Counted from the first letter of the stretch, positions 1 through 7,918 are shown. The stretch: 64,000 bases of DNA from Sphingopyxis sp. (GCF_016704835.1 NZ_JADIZJ010000021.1:806001-870000); one strand, 5' to 3'. Notes: generated from the letters alone by a model not told the origin. Numbers and translations: made by a program.

Positions 1-205
1 CTTCGCTAACCGCGGCGGTCGCTTCGGGCAGATCCCTGGCGATCAGCGCGAGGCGGCGCGGGGTCGACCAGATGGTGAGGTCGCCAACCGAGATGCCCGC
101 GGCGGCGAGTTGCGCACGGAACAGCTTTTCGAGCTCGGCGCGCGCGCCGGCCTGCATCCGCGCCGGGATTTCCTCGCTGCGCAGTTCGAGAAGAAAGTCG
201 GTCAC
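1..205 (-). CDS. glyS: Glycyl-tRNA synthetase beta subunit, N-terminal part
   Basis: Only the first 68 codons are inside the window; the gene continues past base 1. The translated start reads VTDFLLELRSEEIPARMQAG, the characteristic opening of the beta subunit of the tetrameric bacterial glycyl-tRNA synthetase, which charges tRNA-Gly together with GlyQ. The start is GTG at 205, and it overlaps the glyQ stop codon by 4 bases (GTGA), which indicates translational coupling in a glyQ-glyS operon. Identity is strong; nothing can be said about the anticodon-binding part, which lies outside. Confidence 0.94.
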   Translation of the reverse strand, partial: MTDFLLELRSEEIPARMQAGARAELEKLFRAQLAAAGISVGDLTIWSTPRRLALIARDLPEATAAVSE

Positions 206-1125
206 AGCACCCACCCCGGATATTTCGCGGCCCAGCGTTCGGACTGGCTGTCGATCCACGCCTTGCAGCTGCCTTTTGCGAGGTCGCGGACGCGCGCCAT
301 ATAATTGGCGCGTTCCTGAACGCTGATCACGCCGCGTGCCTGGAGCAGGTTGAAGAGGTGGCTCGCCTCGATTGCCTGGTCATAGGCGGCGAGCGGGACG
401 TTCGCTTCGATCGCGCGCTGGCATTCGGCCTCGGCCGCCTTGAACCCCGCAAACAGGCTGTCGGTGTCAGCGACCTCGAAATTCCATTTCGAGAACTGGC
501 GCTCATTTTCGAGGAACACATCGCCATAGCTGACCCCCGGCACGTCGCCGACGGGGTCGGAGAAGCGGAGGTCGTACACGTTGTCGACATTCTGGATATA
601 CATGGCGAGGCGTTCGAGCCCATAGGTCAGCTCGCCCGCGACGGGCTTGCAGTCGAAGCCGCCCATCTGCTGGAAATAAGTGAACTGCGTGACTTCCATC
701 CCGTCACACCAGACTTCCCAGCCCAGTCCCCATGCGCCCAGCGTCGGCGATTCCCAGTCATCCTCGACAAAACGGATGTCGTGGAGCAGCGGGTCGATGC
801 CGATCGCGGCCAGCGAACCCAGATATTGTTCCTGCAGGTCGGCGGGCGATGGCTTCAGGATCACCTGATATTGGTAATAATGCTGGAGCCGGTTCGGATT
901 CTCGCCATAGCGGCCGTCGGTCGGGCGGCGGCTCGGCTGGACATAGGCGACGTTCCACGGTTCGGGACCAAGGCTGCGCAGGGTGGTCGCAGGGTGAAAG
1001 GTCCCGGCGCCGACGCGCATGTCATAGGGTTGCAGGATCGCACAGCCGCGGGCGCCCCAATAGGCGTGCAGCGTCAGGATCATGTCCTGAAAGCTTAACG
1101 ATTTCATCTCCGCCGCGTCCGCCAC
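202..1125 (-). CDS. glyQ: Glycyl-tRNA synthetase alpha subunit
   Basis: A full-length protein of 307 residues. It is the catalytic-core subunit of the alpha2beta2 glycyl-tRNA synthetase of the cytoplasm. Class II motifs are visible: FQDMILTLHAYWGARGCAIL near residue 12, GAGTFHPATTLRSLG near residue 40, a motif with QPSRRPTDGRYGENPNR, and ELTYGLERLAMYIQNV near residue 165. The length matches the family (about 290-310). The start used is GTG at 1125; an in-frame ATG at 1107 (MKSLSFQD) is an alternative and closer to the usual start of the family. The first gene of the glyQS operon, it is separated by about 210 bases from the divergent XRE gene. Confidence 0.97.
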   Translation of the reverse strand: MADAAEMKSLSFQDMILTLHAYWGARGCAILQPYDMRVGAGTFHPATTLRSLGPEPWNVAYVQPSRRPTDGRYGENPNRLQHYYQYQVILKPSPADLQEQYLGSLAAIGIDPLLHDIRFVEDDWESPTLGAWGLGWEVWCDGMEVTQFTYFQQMGGFDCKPVAGELTYGLERLAMYIQNVDNVYDLRFSDPVGDVPGVSYGDVFLENERQFSKWNFEVADTDSLFAGFKAAEAECQRAIEANVPLAAYDQAIEASHLFNLLQARGVISVQERANYMARVRDLAKGSCKAWIDSQSERWAAKYPGWVL

Positions 1126-1259
1126 TGTCCGCTCTTTCGCAGGTGCAACAAGTGATGCCGCCCTTGGCGCAGCGGGCGCGCAGGGTCAAGGCGCGTGGGG
1201 CGTGGATGTTGGCGAAAGTGCCACGTAGCGCGACATGGCGCGGCAAATGTAAGGTCTTG

Positions 1260-1325
1260 TTGACACAGTCAGCGAATCATGTCATTTAGTCATGGTAACC
1301 TGACATACGGTCAGTTTTGCCTGAC
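1260..1325 (+). promoter_or_regulatory. Cluster of TGAC/GTCA half-sites upstream of the XRE gene
   Basis: Seven TGAC or GTCA tetramers occur in 66 bases: TGAC 1261-1264, GTCA 1268-1271, GTCA 1281-1284, GTCA 1289-1292, TGAC 1301-1304, GTCA 1310-1313 and TGAC 1322-1325. Two pairs form inverted repeats: TGAC-ACA-GTCA and CTGAC-ATACG-GTCAG (1300-1314). A TTGACA at 1260-1265 could be a -35 element, but no convincing -10 follows at 17 bases. The position directly ahead of a small HTH regulator suggests an autoregulatory operator. This is inference from sequence only. Confidence 0.4.
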
Positions 1326-1337
1326 AACGGATCGACG

Positions 1338-1553
1338 ATGAACAACCAGCTGAAGGTGCTGCGCGCGATGCGGAACTGGAGCCAGGCCGAGCTGGCTGAC
1401 CGGCTCGACGTATCGCGGCAGGCGGTGAACGCGATCGAGACGGGGAAATACGACCCGTCGCTGCCGCTCGCATTCAAACTGGCACGATTGTTCGCGATGC
1501 CGATCGAGGAGATTTTCGACGATGGCCATGAAGGACATGACAATGGACATTGA
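1338..1553 (+). CDS. Small XRE-family HTH transcriptional regulator
   Basis: A 71-residue single-domain protein starting MNNQLKVLRAMRNWSQAELA. The helix-turn-helix is clear: SQAELADRLDVSRQAVNAIE followed by TGKYDPSLPLAFKLARLF and an acidic tail IEEIFDD. Such minimal proteins of the YozG/HipB-like type usually repress their own promoter. The ATG at 1338 is preferred to the in-frame TTG at 1317 because the family normally begins right before the first helix. Its 3' end overlaps the next gene, a membrane protein, by 32 bases, so the two are co-transcribed. The ligand or signal is unknown. Confidence 0.87.
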   Translation: MNNQLKVLRAMRNWSQAELADRLDVSRQAVNAIETGKYDPSLPLAFKLARLFAMPIEEIFDDGHEGHDNGH

Positions 1554-2160
1554 TCCCAAAACGCGCCGCGCTCCGTCGATGTGGGTGCCGGTCGCGATCG
1601 GCCTCGGCACCGCGATGCTGGCGGGCGGTTTCGCGGGCTATAATCAGGCTGCCGCGGAATCGGGAGACGCAGCCCTCGCGCCGTGGGTCGGCCCGCTGCT
1701 CTCGATCGCGCTCGGCGGGATAGCGCTGGCGCTCTATGTTCGCCGCCATGTCGACTGGTTCCGCAGCTGGTCGCCGCGCAAACGCCTCTATTGGATCAGC
1801 GTCATCCTGTCGGGCGCGCTCGGTTTTGTCGCCGCGCTGGTGTTGCAGACCGGGCCGCAAGGCGCCGACGGCCTGCTCAGCAACAGCGCCATGACGCCGA
1901 ATGTTGCCATTGGCCTGTCATTGCTCTGGATCGTCGGGCTGATCGTCGCGCTGTTCCTCTATCACCGCACGATCGACGATCATGAGCGGCAGGCTTATCA
2001 TCTGGGGGCGCTCGCGGGCTTTTACGCCTTTGTCATGCCCTGCCCCGCCTGGTGGGTGTTGTGGCGCGCCGATCTGGCGCCGCCGGTCGACGCGATGTTG
2101 CTCTTTGCCCTGTCGCTGACCGTCAACGCCGCCGTCTATTTCTGGTTCAAGTTCCGCTGA
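1522..2160 (+). CDS. Six-helix membrane protein co-transcribed with an XRE regulator
   Basis: A 212-residue protein with about six hydrophobic segments (around residues 20-42, 54-80, 89-111, 130-153, 161-185 and 188-208), so an integral inner-membrane protein. I do not recognise a catalytic motif or a named transporter family. The first ATG at 1522 has a GAGGAGA Shine-Dalgarno sequence about 8 bases upstream, but ATG codons at 1528, 1537 and 1543 are also possible. The reading frame overlaps the end of the XRE gene. In sphingomonads such regulator plus membrane-protein pairs are frequent, with the regulator presumed to control the partner; the function is not known. Confidence 0.78.
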   Translation: MAMKDMTMDIDPKTRRAPSMWVPVAIGLGTAMLAGGFAGYNQAAAESGDAALAPWVGPLLSIALGGIALALYVRRHVDWFRSWSPRKRLYWISVILSGALGFVAALVLQTGPQGADGLLSNSAMTPNVAIGLSLLWIVGLIVALFLYHRTIDDHERQAYHLGALAGFYAFVMPCPAWWVLWRADLAPPVDAMLLFALSLTVNAAVYFWFKFR

Positions 2161-2227
2161 ACATTTTCCCTCTCCCCTTCCCACTCCCCTCCGGCCATAA
2201 GCGCCATAGATAAAAGGACATTCTCCG

Positions 2228-3169
2228 ATGAATAAATGGTTCAAGACCCTCGCCGCGACCTGCGCGGTCATTCCCTTTGCCCAGTGCGCGGTGCTGCCCG
2301 GCAGCAATGTCGCCACCGCCGCCGAACCGGCGCCGGTTGCCGCCGCTGCCGCCGTTACCGACGCCGACCCCGCGCTGTGGGTGGTCAAGGATGCCGATAC
2401 GACGATCTATCTGTTCGGCACCGTCCATGTGCTGAAGCCCGGATTCAGCTGGTTCGACGAGGCGGTCAAGGACGCATTCGACAAGTCGGACGAGATGATG
2501 CTCGAACTGGTGATGCCCGAAGATCAGGCAGCGATTGCCAAGACGATGATGCCGCTGGCGATGGACACGACCGGCAAGACCATCCCGTCGCGCCTGACCG
2601 CCGACGAGCTCAAGGCCTATCAGGCGGCGATGGTCAGCGTCGGAGTACCCGCCAACGCCTTCGACAGCTTTGAACCCTGGTTTCCGGCGATGACGCTGTC
2701 GGTGCTGCCGCTGACCAAGCTGGGTTACGACCCTGAACAGGGCGCAGAGAAGCTGCTGACCAAATTCGCCAAGGACAGCAGCAAGCCGGTGTCGGGACTG
2801 GAAACGCTCGAAGAACAGCTCGGCTTTTTCGACAAGCTACCCGAAACGCAGCAGGTCGCCTTTCTCAACTCGGTGGTCAAGGATATGGACAAGCTGGGGC
2901 CGATGCTCGACAAGATGGTTGTGCTGTGGGCGAAGGGCGATCCCGTCGGGCTGGCGGTCGCGATGAACGAAAGCATGGCGGCGACCCCCGAACTTGCGAC
3001 GATGCTGCTTTACGATCGCAACCAGCGCTGGGCCGACCAGATCAAGACGCGGATGGATAAGCCCGGGACGGTCTTCATCGCGGTCGGCGCCGGGCATCTG
3101 GCAGGCGACAAAAGCGTGCAGGATTACCTCAAAACGCGCGGACTGACCGCGACGCGGGTCGAATATTGA
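2228..3169 (+). CDS. TraB/GumN (Tiki-like) family protein, first copy
   Basis: A 313-residue secreted protein. An N-terminal hydrophobic signal (residues 1-30) is followed by the TraB/GumN domain. The two hallmark motifs are present: GTVHVLKPG near residue 74 and VGAGHLAG near residue 294, whose Gly-His elements correspond to the metal-binding active site of the Tiki/TraB metalloprotease fold. Members in Gram-negative bacteria are mostly of unknown substrate; the GumN name comes from a gene next to the xanthan cluster. Its stop codon overlaps the TTG start of a second, related gene, so the two form a tandem pair. Spacing from the preceding gene is only 67 bases. Confidence 0.9.
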   Translation: MNKWFKTLAATCAVIPFAQCAVLPGSNVATAAEPAPVAAAAAVTDADPALWVVKDADTTIYLFGTVHVLKPGFSWFDEAVKDAFDKSDEMMLELVMPEDQAAIAKTMMPLAMDTTGKTIPSRLTADELKAYQAAMVSVGVPANAFDSFEPWFPAMTLSVLPLTKLGYDPEQGAEKLLTKFAKDSSKPVSGLETLEEQLGFFDKLPETQQVAFLNSVVKDMDKLGPMLDKMVVLWAKGDPVGLAVAMNESMAATPELATMLLYDRNQRWADQIKTRMDKPGTVFIAVGAGHLAGDKSVQDYLKTRGLTATRVEY

Positions 3170-4065
3170 GGCCACAGCAGCATTTTTCCGGTCATTGGGG
3201 TCGCCGCTTTGCGGCGGCCCTTTTGCCGTTGCTGCTGACGGGGTGCGGCACCCCCGAACCGGCGCCGAAGGCAAAGCCGGCGATGTGGCTGGTCGAGGAT
3301 GCCGATACGCGCATCTATCTGCTTGGCACAATGCACGCGCTGCCCCGCGGGACCGACTGGGATGACGGCAAAGTCGCAGCGGCGATCGGGGCGGCCGGCG
3401 AACTGGTGATGGAATTGTCGCCCGCCCAGCTGGCCGCGGCGGGCACCGAATTTCAGAAACTGGCGCCGCGCAAGGTACCGCTTGCAATCGAAGCGCGCCT
3501 GAGCGGCAAGGCGCTCGCCAATTATCGGGCGCTGGAAGACAGCGGCAAAAGCTTTCGCGGCGATACGCTCGACGATTGGGCGATAATGGTGCTGATGGGT
3601 CAGCGCGCCGCGCAGCACGCCGAGCTGTCGGCGTCCGATGGCGTCGAAAGCGGACTGACACGGCAATTTCGGGCGGCGGGCAAACCGATCACCGGGATGG
3701 AAACTGCGCGGACGCAGCTGAAACTGTTTGAAACGCTCGACGCGCCGACCCAGCGTGCGCTGCTGACCCGCGCTGCGGAAGGCGCAGATGACGCGGTCGC
3801 CGAGGTCGCCGCGCTGACCCGCGCTTGGGGCCGCGGCGATGTCGCGGCGCTGGAAAAAATGATCGACGAGGATGTCGACGCGGTACCCGCGGCGCGCGGC
3901 GCAATCATCACCGACCGCAACCGGCGCTGGAGCGCGTGGGTGCAAAAGCGGATGGCGCGGCCCGGAACGGTGATGATGGCCGTGGGCGCGGGACATCTTG
4001 TGGGCAGCGATGGCTTGCCGGCGATGCTGGAGACCGATGGGTTGAAGGTGGTGCGGGTGCAGTGA
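3166..4065 (+). CDS. TraB/GumN family lipoprotein, second copy
   Basis: A 299-residue paralogue of the preceding gene with the same motifs: YLLGTMHALPRG near residue 47 and VGAGHLVG near residue 275. Unlike its neighbour it carries a lipobox (LLLTGCG, Cys about residue 27), so it should be an anchored lipoprotein. The proposed start is TTG at 3166, overlapping the upstream TGA by 4 bases (TTGA); no later ATG would keep the signal peptide. The pair probably arose by tandem duplication and then diverged in localisation. The function of the family here is unknown. Confidence 0.86.
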   Translation: MRPQQHFSGHWGRRFAAALLPLLLTGCGTPEPAPKAKPAMWLVEDADTRIYLLGTMHALPRGTDWDDGKVAAAIGAAGELVMELSPAQLAAAGTEFQKLAPRKVPLAIEARLSGKALANYRALEDSGKSFRGDTLDDWAIMVLMGQRAAQHAELSASDGVESGLTRQFRAAGKPITGMETARTQLKLFETLDAPTQRALLTRAAEGADDAVAEVAALTRAWGRGDVAALEKMIDEDVDAVPAARGAIITDRNRRWSAWVQKRMARPGTVMMAVGAGHLVGSDGLPAMLETDGLKVVRVQ

Positions 4066-4350
4066 TCGAGTGTCTTCTTTGGATGGCTCCCGCGTTGCAA
4101 GGGTTGATTTGAAGTTCGGCGTTTGGTCGGGTGCAGTCTTCTGTCCGGCCCGTTGATGCCTTCGGTGTCTGATCGCTGGCCATGATGGTATCCGCGACCC
4201 AGGTCCCACTCTGCTTTGCGGGCTATGATGCCCAAGACATTCGACGGGTTGTCCCAGCTCCCGGTCTGACCGGTACACCATCACAGCTCTTCGTCCTCGC
4301 AACCTCGTTAAGTTCTTCTCCTGTTCCACATTGTCATGCGATCCCGGCGA
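4066..4350. other. Non-coding flank beyond the 3' end of an IS110-type relic
   Basis: About 285 bases hold no convincing coding region on either strand. The stretch lies directly 3' of a truncated IS110-family transposase on the - strand, with the TraB/GumN gene on the other side. IS110/IS1111 elements carry a structured non-coding bridge RNA at one end, and in the IS1111 subgroup this lies on the 3' side of the transposase. Part of this stretch may therefore be the right end of the old element. I see no clear boundary and no terminal inverted repeats, as expected for this family. Confidence 0.35.
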
Positions 4351-4830
4351 CTATTGGCGCGCGATAGGTGCACCGCGTGTCATGATCGCCCACGCCACTC
4401 GCGCTGCCCGATTGGCTGCGGCAACGCTGACTAAGCGCGCGGGCTTGCGCTGAAGCATCGCGGGCAGCCGCGGATCAACTGGCTCCGGTCTGGTTCGAGC
4501 CCGGCGGATTAGCGAGGTCATGCCGACAGCCAGCAGCCGCCGAAGATAGCGATCGCCCATGCGCGAGATCCGCTCGAGGCGCTCTTTGCCTCCGCTACAG
4601 TTCTGCAGCGGCGTCAGGCCAAGCGAGGCCGCGAACTGCCGACCAGAGCCGAACCGCTCGGGCTCGATAACCGAAGCTGCGAGTGCGGTCGCAGAGATTA
4701 CGCCGACGCCGGGGATCGTCGCCAGCCGCTGCGACAGGTCGTTCGAGCGATACCAGGCAAGCAGCTCCTGCTCGAGCGAACGAAAGAGATGGGGCGGGAA
4801 GCGGACCTCATGCTCCCCAGCGAAAGCCAG
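4351..4830 (-). pseudogene. IS110/IS116/IS902-family transposase, C-terminal remnant
   Basis: Reading the - strand from about 4830 down to the stop at 4351 gives roughly 160 residues of the C-terminal Transposase_20 domain: the helix-hairpin-helix segment TIPGVGVISATALAA, then the serine-region block FAASLGLTPLQNCSGGKERL, RMGDRYLRRLLAVG and the tail RKPARLVSVAAANR. The N-terminal RuvC-like DEDD half is missing: the frame meets TAG near 4856, shortly before the normal rplY upstream sequence. An internal ATG at 4560 gives a short open frame, but it is only the tail. The element is dead, having lost its 5' half. Confidence 0.86.
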
Positions 4831-4984
4831 GGAACGGCAATTACCGGTTGCTAGCTACCCTCGCGCCGTTCGCCACCCCGCCCACGCTTGCATTTCTCGC
4901 ATTTCCCCGCTAAGCGCCGCCGCTTCCGACCATGGTCATCCCTGGAGGCGTGGCGGACTTTGAAACTTTTCTCGGAGAAAAAAG

Positions 4985-5623
4985 ATGAGCGACCAGCTGG
5001 TGCTGTCGGCCGAGACGCGTGATCGGGGAGGCAAGGGAGCCTCGCGTGAACTGCGTCGTGAAGGCCGTGTCCCCGCCGTTGTCTATGGCGGCAAAGAAGA
5101 ACCCCTGATGATCCACGTCGAAGAAAAGCTGCTGATGAAGCAGCTGATGACGGGTCACTTCATGAACTCGGTCGTGATGATCGACGTCGGCGGCAAGCAG
5201 ATTCGCACGCTGCCCAAGGACGTTGCGTTCCACCCGGTCAAGGATCGTCCGATCCACGCCGACTTCCTGCGCATTTCGAAGGATTCGAAGGTCCAGGTCG
5301 CGGTGCCCGTGGTGTTCATCAATGAAGAAGCCTCGCCGGGCCTGAAGCGCGGCGGCGTGCTGAACATCGTTCGCCACGAACTCGAACTGATCTGCGATGC
5401 GGACAAGATGCCCGACGACATCCAGATCGACGTCACCGGTTATGATGTCGGCGATTCGATCCACATCAGCGCCGTGACCCTCCCCAAGGGCAGCGAAAGC
5501 GCGATCACCGATCGCGATTTCACCATCGCGACGATCGTCGCTCCGTCGGCGATGAAGTCGACCGCCGGTGACACGACGACCGACGAAGGTGAAGCTGCTG
5601 CCGAAGGCGGCGACGAAGCCTGA
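4985..5623 (+). CDS. rplY: 50S ribosomal protein L25 (general stress protein Ctc type)
   Basis: A 212-residue protein of the long L25/Ctc class: an N-terminal 5S rRNA-binding domain (residues 1-95; SRELRREGRVPAVVYGG at about 20) and a C-terminal beta-barrel extension ending in an acidic Glu/Asp/Ala-rich tail. The length fits alphaproteobacterial L25 (200-230). A strong GGAG-type Shine-Dalgarno lies just ahead of the ATG at 4985. It stands upstream of pth, a conserved rplY-pth pairing, with an imperfect hairpin-rich repeat in between. Confidence 0.97.
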   Translation: MSDQLVLSAETRDRGGKGASRELRREGRVPAVVYGGKEEPLMIHVEEKLLMKQLMTGHFMNSVVMIDVGGKQIRTLPKDVAFHPVKDRPIHADFLRISKDSKVQVAVPVVFINEEASPGLKRGGVLNIVRHELELICDADKMPDDIQIDVTGYDVGDSIHISAVTLPKGSESAITDRDFTIATIVAPSAMKSTAGDTTTDEGEAAAEGGDEA

Positions 5624-5639
5624 ACTTGAACCATCTTAG

Positions 5640-5769
5640 CCCCTCCCCTTCAGGGGAGGGGTTGGGGTGGGGTTTAGCGGGGCAGCGCGAGGCCGATGGC
5701 CCACCCCGCTGCGACTAGGCAGCAAGCTGTCAGGTCTCGCTGCCCCTCCCCGAAGTGGAGGGGATTTTT
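5640..5769. repeat. Hairpin-forming GC-rich intergenic repeat (REP-like) between rplY and pth
   Basis: Two hairpins bracket this intergenic region. The first is a perfect 9-bp inverted repeat, CCCCTCCCC (5640-5648), loop TTCA, GGGGAGGGG (5653-5661). The second, near 5745-5765, has arms CCCCTCC and GGAGGGG followed by ATTTTT, so it could act as a terminator or processing site just before the pth start. The G-rich stretch after the first hairpin (GTTGGGGTGGG) is complemented by CCCACCCCGC near 5700, suggesting one larger foldback. The form resembles dispersed palindromic repeats of sphingomonads; copy number was not determined. Confidence 0.5.
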
Positions 5770-5771
5770 CG

Positions 5772-6341
5772 ATGCAGCTCTGGGTCGGCCTCGGCAATCC
5801 CGGTCCGCAATATGCGATGCACCGCCACAATGTCGGCTTCATGGCCGCCGATGTCATCGCCAATGTCCATGATTTTCCGGCGCCCGCGAAGAAATTCCAG
5901 GGGTGGATCCAGGACGGGCGCATCGGATCGCAGCGTATCCTGCTGCTCAAACCCGGCACCTTCATGAACGAAAGCGGCCGCAGCGTGCGGGCCGCGATGG
6001 ATTTCTATAAACTCGACACGCCGGACGTGACCGTTTTTTACGATGAGCTCGACCTGGTGCCCATGCAGGTGAAGGTCAAGCGCGGCGGCGGCGCGGCGGG
6101 GCACAACGGCATCCGCAGCATGATCCAGCACATCGGCGAGGATTTCCGCCGCGTCCGCATCGGCATCGGCCATCCGGGTCACAAGGACCGCGTGACCGGC
6201 CATGTGCTGGGCAATTATCACAAGAGCGAGATGGAACCGCTGATCGACCTGCTCGGTGCGATCGCCGCCGAAGCGACGTGGCTGGCCGAGGGCAATGATG
6301 TGCGCTTTCAGAGCGATCTGGCGCTGCGGTTGCAGGGCTGA
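5772..6341 (+). CDS. pth: Peptidyl-tRNA hydrolase
   Basis: A 189-residue enzyme that releases tRNA from prematurely dissociated peptidyl-tRNA. Conserved elements: VGLGNPGPQYAMHRHNVGF at residues 5-23 with the Asn and catalytic His of the family, LLLKPGTFMNESGRSV near residue 60, FYDELDLVPMQVKVKRGGG near residue 90, and GHNGIRSMIQHIG near 110. The ATG at 5772 is chosen because the conserved core begins there; the upstream open frame runs through the hairpin repeat. It lies 6 bases before the next gene, a P-loop kinase. Confidence 0.97.
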   Translation: MQLWVGLGNPGPQYAMHRHNVGFMAADVIANVHDFPAPAKKFQGWIQDGRIGSQRILLLKPGTFMNESGRSVRAAMDFYKLDTPDVTVFYDELDLVPMQVKVKRGGGAAGHNGIRSMIQHIGEDFRRVRIGIGHPGHKDRVTGHVLGNYHKSEMEPLIDLLGAIAAEATWLAEGNDVRFQSDLALRLQG

Positions 6342-6346
6342 ATGCT

Positions 6347-6859
6347 ATGCAGCGCGTGCTCATCATCGGTCCCTGCGGCGCGGGGAAATCGACGCTGGCC
6401 GCCGAACTGGGCCAGACGCTCGCCCTGCCGGTCTTTCACATGGACCAGCTCAACTGGCGCCCCGGGTGGGTGGAAAGCAGCAAGGATGACATCCGCGCCC
6501 GGCTCGCCGCCATCACTGCCGGCGAACGGTGGCTGATCGACGGCAATTATGGCGGCACGCTCGACGCACGGCTGGCGCGCGCCGACACCGTCGTCTATCT
6601 CGACTTTCCGATCCGGCTCTGCACCTGGCGCGTGCTGCGACGGATCTGGATCTATCGCGGGCAAGCGCGGCCCGACATGACCGAAGGCTGTCCCGAGCGC
6701 TTCGATCTCGAGTTCTTCCTCTACCTGCTCGCGTGGAACAGCGGACCACGGCCGCGGACCGAAGAAATGCTGCGCGACTATCATGGCACGCTCGTGCGGC
6801 TCAAAAATCCGTGTGCGCTGCGGGAATGGCGCGATTTGCTGGACAAAAGCACCGCCTGA
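6347..6859 (+). CDS. P-loop NTPase / kinase of the FlaR (topology modulation) type
   Basis: A 170-residue protein with a Walker A motif GPCGAGKST at residues 8-16, the family motif FHMDQLNWRPGW near residue 32, IDGNYGG near residue 64 and an Arg-rich segment RLCTWRVLRRI near 88. This pattern is that of adenylate-kinase-like proteins annotated as DNA topology modulation protein FlaR or AAA family ATPase. The actual substrate is unknown. It follows pth by 5 bases and is probably co-transcribed with it. Confidence 0.82.
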   Translation: MQRVLIIGPCGAGKSTLAAELGQTLALPVFHMDQLNWRPGWVESSKDDIRARLAAITAGERWLIDGNYGGTLDARLARADTVVYLDFPIRLCTWRVLRRIWIYRGQARPDMTEGCPERFDLEFFLYLLAWNSGPRPRTEEMLRDYHGTLVRLKNPCALREWRDLLDKSTA

Positions 6860-6917
6860 CCCCGGTTTGGCGTTGGCGTGAAATTCAGGCATGATCGCGC
6901 CTGAAAAGGAGTCCGTC

Positions 6918-7913
6918 ATGCCCACCCCTTCCCGACCCAGCCGCCGCGACCTTATCGCCGGCGCCGCGGCGCTGACCGCTGCGGCCCCCGCGCTGCTGCA
7001 TGCTGCAACACCTTATGTTGCGCCATCTCTCAAAGGCCGCACCATCCTGATCACCGGCGCATCGAGCGGCTTTGGCCGGGTCGGCGCGGTATTCTATGCC
7101 AGGCTTGGTGCCAAGGTGATTGCGACGATGCGCAACCTGCCGCGCCCCGAGGCTGAAACGCTCGCCGCCGAAGCCGCGAAGGACAAGCTCGACCTGCATA
7201 TCGTCGAAATCGACGTGACCAGCGATGCATCGGTGACGACGGGGACAGCCACAGCGGTGGAAATCGCGGGCGGGCGGATCGACACGCTGATCAACAATGC
7301 CGGGATCGGGATCACCGGGCCGGTCGAAGTGCAGGACATGGAAGCGACGAAGCTGATCTTCGACACTAACGTGCTGGGCATTCAGCGGATGCTCCGCGCC
7401 GTGCTGCCGCAGATGCGCGCGGCAAAGAGCGGGCACATCTTCAACATCTCGTCGCAGCTCGGGCGTGTCGTCGTGCCAGGCGGCGGTCATTATTCGGCGA
7501 CGAAATTTGCGGTCGAGGCCTTGTCCGAACAGCTTGCGTACGAACTGGTGCCGCATGGCATCGAGGTGACGGTGATCCAGCCCGGCGGCTATCCGACGAA
7601 GGTGTGGGTCAATCGCAACGCCTATACCGGCGCGTTGAAAGAGCGCAGCGATGCCGAACTGCTCGCTGCCTATGCGCCCTTTACCCGCGGTATGGGAACC
7701 GAAGATGGCAGCGGCCGTAGCGCCGATCCCCGCGACGTGCCTTTGGCAATCGCAGAAATCATGGCGATGCCAGCTGGCACGCGCCCGCTGCGCCGCGCGG
7801 TGCACCCTGGCAATAAGCCGCAGGAGGCGATCAATCGCGTTTCGGCCGAGGTTCAGCTGGCGTGGCTGGGCGGATCGCCGTTGGGGCCGTTGATCAAGGC
7901 GGTCCACGACTGA
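6918..7913 (+). CDS. SDR-family oxidoreductase with N-terminal Tat-like signal
   Basis: A 331-residue short-chain dehydrogenase. The N-terminus SRRDLIAGAAALTAAAPALL looks like a twin-arginine signal, so export is likely, which is unusual for an NAD(P)-dependent SDR. Then come the cofactor-binding motif TGASSGFGR, the NNAG motif (INNAGIG), the catalytic Ser region (NISSQLG) and YSATK (Tyr-x3-Lys). The ATG at 6918 is preferred over 6891 because AAAAGGAG lies 6 bases upstream. The substrate cannot be predicted. It is convergent with the CAP-domain gene, 5 bases apart. Confidence 0.86.
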   Translation: MPTPSRPSRRDLIAGAAALTAAAPALLHAATPYVAPSLKGRTILITGASSGFGRVGAVFYARLGAKVIATMRNLPRPEAETLAAEAAKDKLDLHIVEIDVTSDASVTTGTATAVEIAGGRIDTLINNAGIGITGPVEVQDMEATKLIFDTNVLGIQRMLRAVLPQMRAAKSGHIFNISSQLGRVVVPGGGHYSATKFAVEALSEQLAYELVPHGIEVTVIQPGGYPTKVWVNRNAYTGALKERSDAELLAAYAPFTRGMGTEDGSGRSADPRDVPLAIAEIMAMPAGTRPLRRAVHPGNKPQEAINRVSAEVQLAWLGGSPLGPLIKAVHD

Positions 7914-7918
7914 CCGGA

